From positions 1-6,284 of the forward strand of contig SKSV01000361.1 of the NCBI GenBank assembly GCA_007122815.1: a stretch of DNA of 6,284 bases. Direction: 5' to 3'. Below the pieces are notes generated by a model, which did no database searches, was not told where the DNA came from, and was given only the letters and a program-made list of their open reading frames with translations. Positions 5,826 through 6,284 of this stretch are shown here, piece after piece. The translations under genes and the position numbers were made by a program. Source of the stretch: Trueperaceae bacterium (GTDB taxonomy: Bacteria; Deinococcota; Deinococci; Deinococcales; Trueperaceae). Numbering within the stretch: position 1 is the first letter of the stretch; the number at the start of each line of letters is the position of its first letter.

Positions 5826-6284
5826 GTGACGAGCATCATCGTTCTCGTGATCCTGGGTGCGCTGGTCCTGTTCGCGATCAACGTCTACAACCGGATCATC
5901 ACCCTGGAGAACCGTTACCAGAACGCCTGGAGCCAGATCGACGTCCAGCTCAAGCGCCGTGCCGACCTGGTGCCCAACCTGGTCGAGACGGTGAAGGGCT
6001 ACGCCGCCCACGAACGCGAGGTGTTCGACAACGTCGGCAAGGCGCGCGCCGCGATGGCCGGAGCGAAGAACATCGACGAGTCAGCCGAAGCGGCCAACAT
6101 GATGAGCGCCGCACTCGGGCGGTTGTTCGCGATCTCCGAGGCTTACCCGGAGCTCAAAGCGAACGAGAACTTCCGCGTCCTGCAGGAGGAACTCTCCAGC
6201 ATAGAGAACAAGATCGCTTACGCGCGGCAGTTCTACAACGATGCGGTGCTGCAGTTCAACACCACCATCACCACCGTTCCCGGC
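5826..6284 (+). CDS. lemA: LemA family membrane protein, partial at the right edge
   Basis: The first 153 residues are visible from a GTG start with a strong Shine-Dalgarno; the frame is open at the last base. LemA proteins are usually about 180-190 residues, so some 30 are missing. An N-terminal hydrophobic helix (about residues 3-20, [18 protein letters not shown]) anchors the protein. Helical family signatures follow: [20 protein letters not shown] (29-48) with [15 protein letters not shown] (49-63), [20 protein letters not shown] (107-126), [15 protein letters not shown] (127-141), and the start of the closing [10 protein letters not shown] segment (144-153). The molecular function of the family is unsettled. 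LemA genes often sit beside TPM-domain, DUF2207 or M48 peptidase genes, which here would lie beyond the right edge. It follows mnmA by 23 nt and could be read from it or from its own weak promoter. Confidence 0.93.
   Translation, partial: MTSIIVLVILGALVLFAINVYNRIITLENRYQNAWSQIDVQLKRRADLVPNLVETVKGYAAHEREVFDNVGKARAAMAGAKNIDESAEAANMMSAALGRLFAISEAYPELKANENFRVLQEELSSIENKIAYARQFYNDAVLQFNTTITTVPG

Overview
The window is visibly very GC-rich bacterial chromosome with tightly packed housekeeping genes, G/C at most third codon positions and GTG starts at three of five genes. It shows no insertion sequence, phage gene, CRISPR array, tRNA or rRNA. The RecJ has a long extra C-terminal region. A bare -10-like hexamer lies 8 nt before the mnmA ATG with no room for a leader. 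Together these recall the Deinococcus-Thermus (Deinococcota) group, perhaps a Trueperaceae-like member. This placement is inferred from the look of the proteins and promoters, not from a search.

Layout. From the left edge to about 4488 three genes run leftward. Read in their own direction they are: a small two-helix LapA-domain membrane protein (4488-4129), recJ (4132-1940, sharing 4 nt with lapA), and a FAD/Fe-S oxidase of the D-lactate/glycolate dehydrogenase type (1899 to beyond base 1). The spacing (4-nt overlap, then a 40-nt gap) suggests one transcript. From 4675 two genes run rightward: mnmA (4675-5802) and, 23 nt later, lemA (from 5826, cut by the right edge).

The two units diverge from a 186-bp intergenic region (4489-4674). 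It carries a -10-like hexamer for each direction, an exact 2 x 15-bp tandem repeat, and a 12-bp inverted repeat that encloses that tandem repeat.

Functions. RecJ is a 5'-3' single-strand DNA exonuclease of recombination and repair. MnmA makes the 2-thio group of wobble uridine in tRNAs for Lys, Glu and Gln. The FAD/Fe-S protein probably oxidises a 2-hydroxy acid and passes electrons onward. LapA-like and LemA are small membrane proteins of uncertain role. Apart from the lapA-recJ coupling, nothing suggests one shared pathway. I found no convincing new system here; the more unusual signals are regulatory: the leaderless mnmA start, the CTAG palindrome over the mnmA stop, and the nested repeat between the divergent genes.
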